A DNA stretch of 64,000 nt from Ornithinimicrobium pekingense DSM 21552. Lineage in GTDB: Bacteria > Actinomycetota > Actinomycetes > Actinomycetales > Dermatophilaceae. The stretch spans positions 248,001-312,000 of the forward strand of contig NZ_ATWJ01000007.1 in the NCBI RefSeq assembly GCF_000421185.1. The letters run 5' to 3'. A program made the position numbers and the translations under genes. The notes beneath the pieces are model-generated. The model was given only the letters and a program-made list of their open reading frames with translations, ran no database searches and was not told where the DNA came from. Numbering within the stretch: the stretch's first letter is position 1; each line of letters starts with the position of its first letter. Shown here in pieces: positions 62,291-64,000 of this stretch.

Positions 62291-63220
62291 TCAACCCTGT
62301 GCCGGCGGGGTCCTGGTGATGTCGATGTCGCTGGCGGCCTGCTCGTCGAGGCACTCCTGCTCGACCTGCAGGGTGGAGAAGTAGACGTCGAAACGTGTGC
62401 GCAGGGCGTCGGTCGCCTCCTGCAGCACCCGGGCGCTGTGGGCTGCATCGCTCACCCGCAGGTGCGCGGAGAACACACCGTGCGTCCCGACGTCAGGCTC
62501 CACGCGTGCACGTGGTGCAGGTCCTTCACCGCGTCGATCTGGGAAAGCGCCCTGACGGCAGCTTGCATGTCGAACCCCTCCGGCGTCGCCTGGAGCAGGA
62601 CCCGCAGGGCCGATCGCAGGATGCTCCAGGACGCCCAGAGCAGCACGAGTCCGAACGCCATCCCGAGCAGGGGGTCGATCGCCAGGAACCTGGTGAACCT
62701 GATGACGAGCGCCGAGATGACGATGATTAGGCTGCCGACGAACGTCTGCAGGATGTGCCAGAAAGCGGCCCTTCATGTTCAGGCTCGTCTTCTGCCTCTG
62801 GTACATCAGCAGGAACGCCACGACCTCGGTCGCGATACCGCCGGCAGCGACCCAGGGCATCACCGAGGTCGGCGGCTCGACCGGCTCGGACAGCCGCATG
62901 GCGCCCATCCAGAAGACATAGCCGGCCATGAGCACCAGGAAGAGCCCGTTGAACAGCGCGCCGAGGATCTCCGCCCGGCTCCATCCGAACGTCTCCCTGA
63001 CCGTCGCCGGCCGCTGGCCGAGCGCCTGCGCGGCCAGCGCGATCAGGACCCCACCGACGGCCGAGAACGTGTGGAACGCGTCGGAGATCACTGCCACCGA
63101 CCCAGACCACAGCCCCACGACCAGCTCGACCACGAAGTAGCCACCGGTCAGCCAGCCCGAGATGACCAGAGACCGCCGGTCCCCCTCGGCCCCGACGTGA
63201 GCGCCGTGCGACACCGTCAC
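62291..63220 (-). pseudogene. Cation diffusion facilitator, two frameshifts
   Basis: Start near GTG 63220 (GGAGGGA upstream). The N-terminal part is a CDF transporter (DRRSLVISGWLTGGYFVVEL; SDAFHTFSAVGGVLIALAAQ with the zinc-site HxxxD variant). After SLNMKG the match moves to another frame (FWHILQTFVGSLIIVISALV; MAFGLVLLWASWSILRSALR; DLHHVHAWSLTSG). It returns to the first frame near 62,490 (THGVFSAHLRVSDAAHSARV). One extra base near 62,765 and one indel near 62,485 explain both. Metal efflux, if functional. Either sequencing errors or a dead gene. Confidence 0.8.
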
Positions 63221-63272
63221 CTTGGTGACGTCCCTCCGTCGGCGTCCCACGCACCCGGTGGAAAGACCGACC

Positions 63273-63293
63273 TTGACGAGAACTTCATCATCC
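63273..63293 (+). promoter_or_regulatory. Copper-locus direct repeat, site E
   Basis: TTGACGAGAAC then TTCATCATCC (11-bp period), in the intergenic region between the divergent CDF and small membrane protein genes. Confidence 0.55.
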
Positions 63294-63358
63294 GCGTGCT
63301 GAAACGGCAACCCGTGCGCAGGAGCCTGGAAGGACCACCACGAGTTGAGGAGCCTCGG

Positions 63359-63646
63359 ATGAGTCACTTCCCCACGGGTCCCGCGAACGGACCACACGAC
63401 AACATCAGCGCGGTCCCGCCGTTGCCGACCGTGACGACACCACTCCACGAGCACCCTGCCCAGACCGCTCATGGGCACAGCGGGCACGGGTGGGCGATGT
63501 GGCTCATGTGCGTGCCCATGCTGCTGATCGTGGGCCTGCTGATGCTCAGCGGGTCAGCAGGGTTCGGTGCCGCTCTCTACGCGCTTGCCTGCCTGGGCAT
63601 GATGGCCGCCATGATGCTGTTCATGCAGCACGGCACCCGCCGATGA
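63359..63646 (+). CDS. Small His-rich membrane protein (DUF2933-like)
   Basis: 95 residues from ATG 63359, with GAGGAG eight bases upstream. His-rich cytosolic start (TPLHEHPAQTAHGHSGHGW) and two helices (AMWLMCVPMLLIVGLLMLSG; ALYALACLGMMAAMMLFMQH), like the short proteins found next to copper and CDF transporters. The stop overlaps the next start (ATGA). Confidence 0.75.
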   Translation: MSHFPTGPANGPHDNISAVPPLPTVTTPLHEHPAQTAHGHSGHGWAMWLMCVPMLLIVGLLMLSGSAGFGAALYALACLGMMAAMMLFMQHGTRR

Positions 63647-63957
63647 ACCGCGTCACCGAGGCGCGGGCCACCACCGGGCAGCCGGTGGAGCGACAGCCCG
63701 TCCCGCGAGCCACCCTGCTGACCACCTCGGCCTGCCACCTGTGCGAGGACGCCCACGCCGAGCTGGCCAGACGCGCCGAGCGCGGCGAGCTGTCCCTGGA
63801 GGTGGTCTCGGTGGACTCTGACGAGGGGCGCAGACTGGTCGCGACCCACCGGCCGGCCATGTTCCCGCTGGTGCTCCTGGGCGGGCGCCCGCTAGGTCAT
63901 GGGCGCCTCTCCAGGCGCCGCCTGGACGCGGCGCTGCGCTCGGGCAGGGTGCGCTGA
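63643..63957 (+). CDS. Glutaredoxin-like thiol-disulfide protein
   Basis: 104 residues from ATG 63643. Thioredoxin-fold start ATLLTTSACHLCEDAHAELA with the C-x-x-C redox pair, then SLEVVSVDSDEGRRLVA and the cis-Pro region MFPLVLLGG. Coupled by overlap to the genes before and after, so it probably serves the same membrane process. Confidence 0.8.
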   Translation: MNRVTEARATTGQPVERQPVPRATLLTTSACHLCEDAHAELARRAERGELSLEVVSVDSDEGRRLVATHRPAMFPLVLLGGRPLGHGRLSRRRLDAALRSGRVR

Positions 63958-64000
63958 TGGGCACCGAGCTGCTGGCCACCGGCAGCATCCTGGCGGCCTT
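63957..64000 (+). CDS. Start of a membrane protein, cut by the window edge
   Basis: ATG 63957 overlaps the previous stop (TGATG). Fourteen residues are visible (MGTELLATGSILAA). Following a glutaredoxin-like gene, a CcdA/DsbD-type cytochrome-biogenesis protein is likely, but this is a guess from order. Confidence 0.4.
   Translation, partial: MGTELLATGSILAA

Overview
The window is high-GC DNA with actinobacterial gene content and order: prfB-ftsE-ftsX-M23 peptidase-smpB-ssrA, a tmRNA tag ending ALAA, Lsr2, CsoR, Tad pilus genes, and many starts that look leaderless. A member of the Intrasporangiaceae/Ornithinimicrobium-Serinicoccus type is my best guess, made from memory of gene order and not from a search.

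Region 1, about 1-34,980, is an accessory (mobile, defence-rich) region. It holds a decayed thermonuclease, a MazG-like pyrophosphohydrolase, and three putative modification-dependent restriction enzymes of different architecture: EVE/PUA-like plus PD-(D/E)XK, ScoMcrA/SRA-like plus PD-(D/E)XK, and an Mrr-like protein. An intact IS3-family element, with terminal repeats and a GTT target duplication, has landed in the last codons of the first of these. There are also an uncharacterised two-gene membrane/cytosolic cassette and a membrane-anchored coiled-coil protein. Next come a zinc-ribbon/GIY-YIG/BRCT protein, an Lsr2 silencer, a topoisomerase IV subunit A (ParC) homologue with a C-terminal GIY-YIG nuclease domain, and a protein of six zinc-ribbon repeats with an embedded Vsr/DUF559-like nuclease. 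Then follow a DUF433/PIN-like toxin-antitoxin pair and a 2240-residue Avs-like STAND NTPase with an N-terminal Cap4-like nuclease. The region ends with a satellite-like replication/integration module: PrimPol-helicase, small phage-type proteins, excisionase, XRE regulator and tyrosine integrase.

The right edge of this region lies inside the Tad pilus ATPase gene tadA. Homology to tadA begins abruptly near 34,981, directly after integrase-linked DNA, so the island appears to have split the pilus operon. The remaining tadA fragment, tadB, tadC, a Flp-like pilin, two TadE-like proteins and a TadG-like protein follow as a tightly overlapping operon to 39,361.

Region 2, about 39,360-51,770, is chromosomal backbone: HAD hydrolase, a LMW-phosphatase/arsenate-reductase-like protein, a nitronate-monooxygenase-like enzyme behind TetR-type palindromes, a DinB-like protein, prfB, a frameshifted aldehyde dehydrogenase, the FtsEX-M23 cell-separation operon, smpB, a shortened GH114-like gene, a membrane protein, and the tmRNA gene enclosed by a perfect 19-bp inverted repeat.

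Region 3, about 52,000-64,000, is a copper/metal response locus. It has a PaaK-like adenylate-forming enzyme, an OmpR-type two-component system, a YVTN beta-propeller protein, CsoR, a cupredoxin-P1B-ATPase-YHS fusion, small membrane proteins, an NlpC/P60 peptidase, a frameshifted CDF transporter, a glutaredoxin-like protein and the start of a further membrane protein. Five intergenic regions share an 11-bp-period direct repeat built on TTCATCA/TTGAC half-sites, which suggests one regulon under the local response regulator. A CsoR-type palindrome precedes the ATPase.
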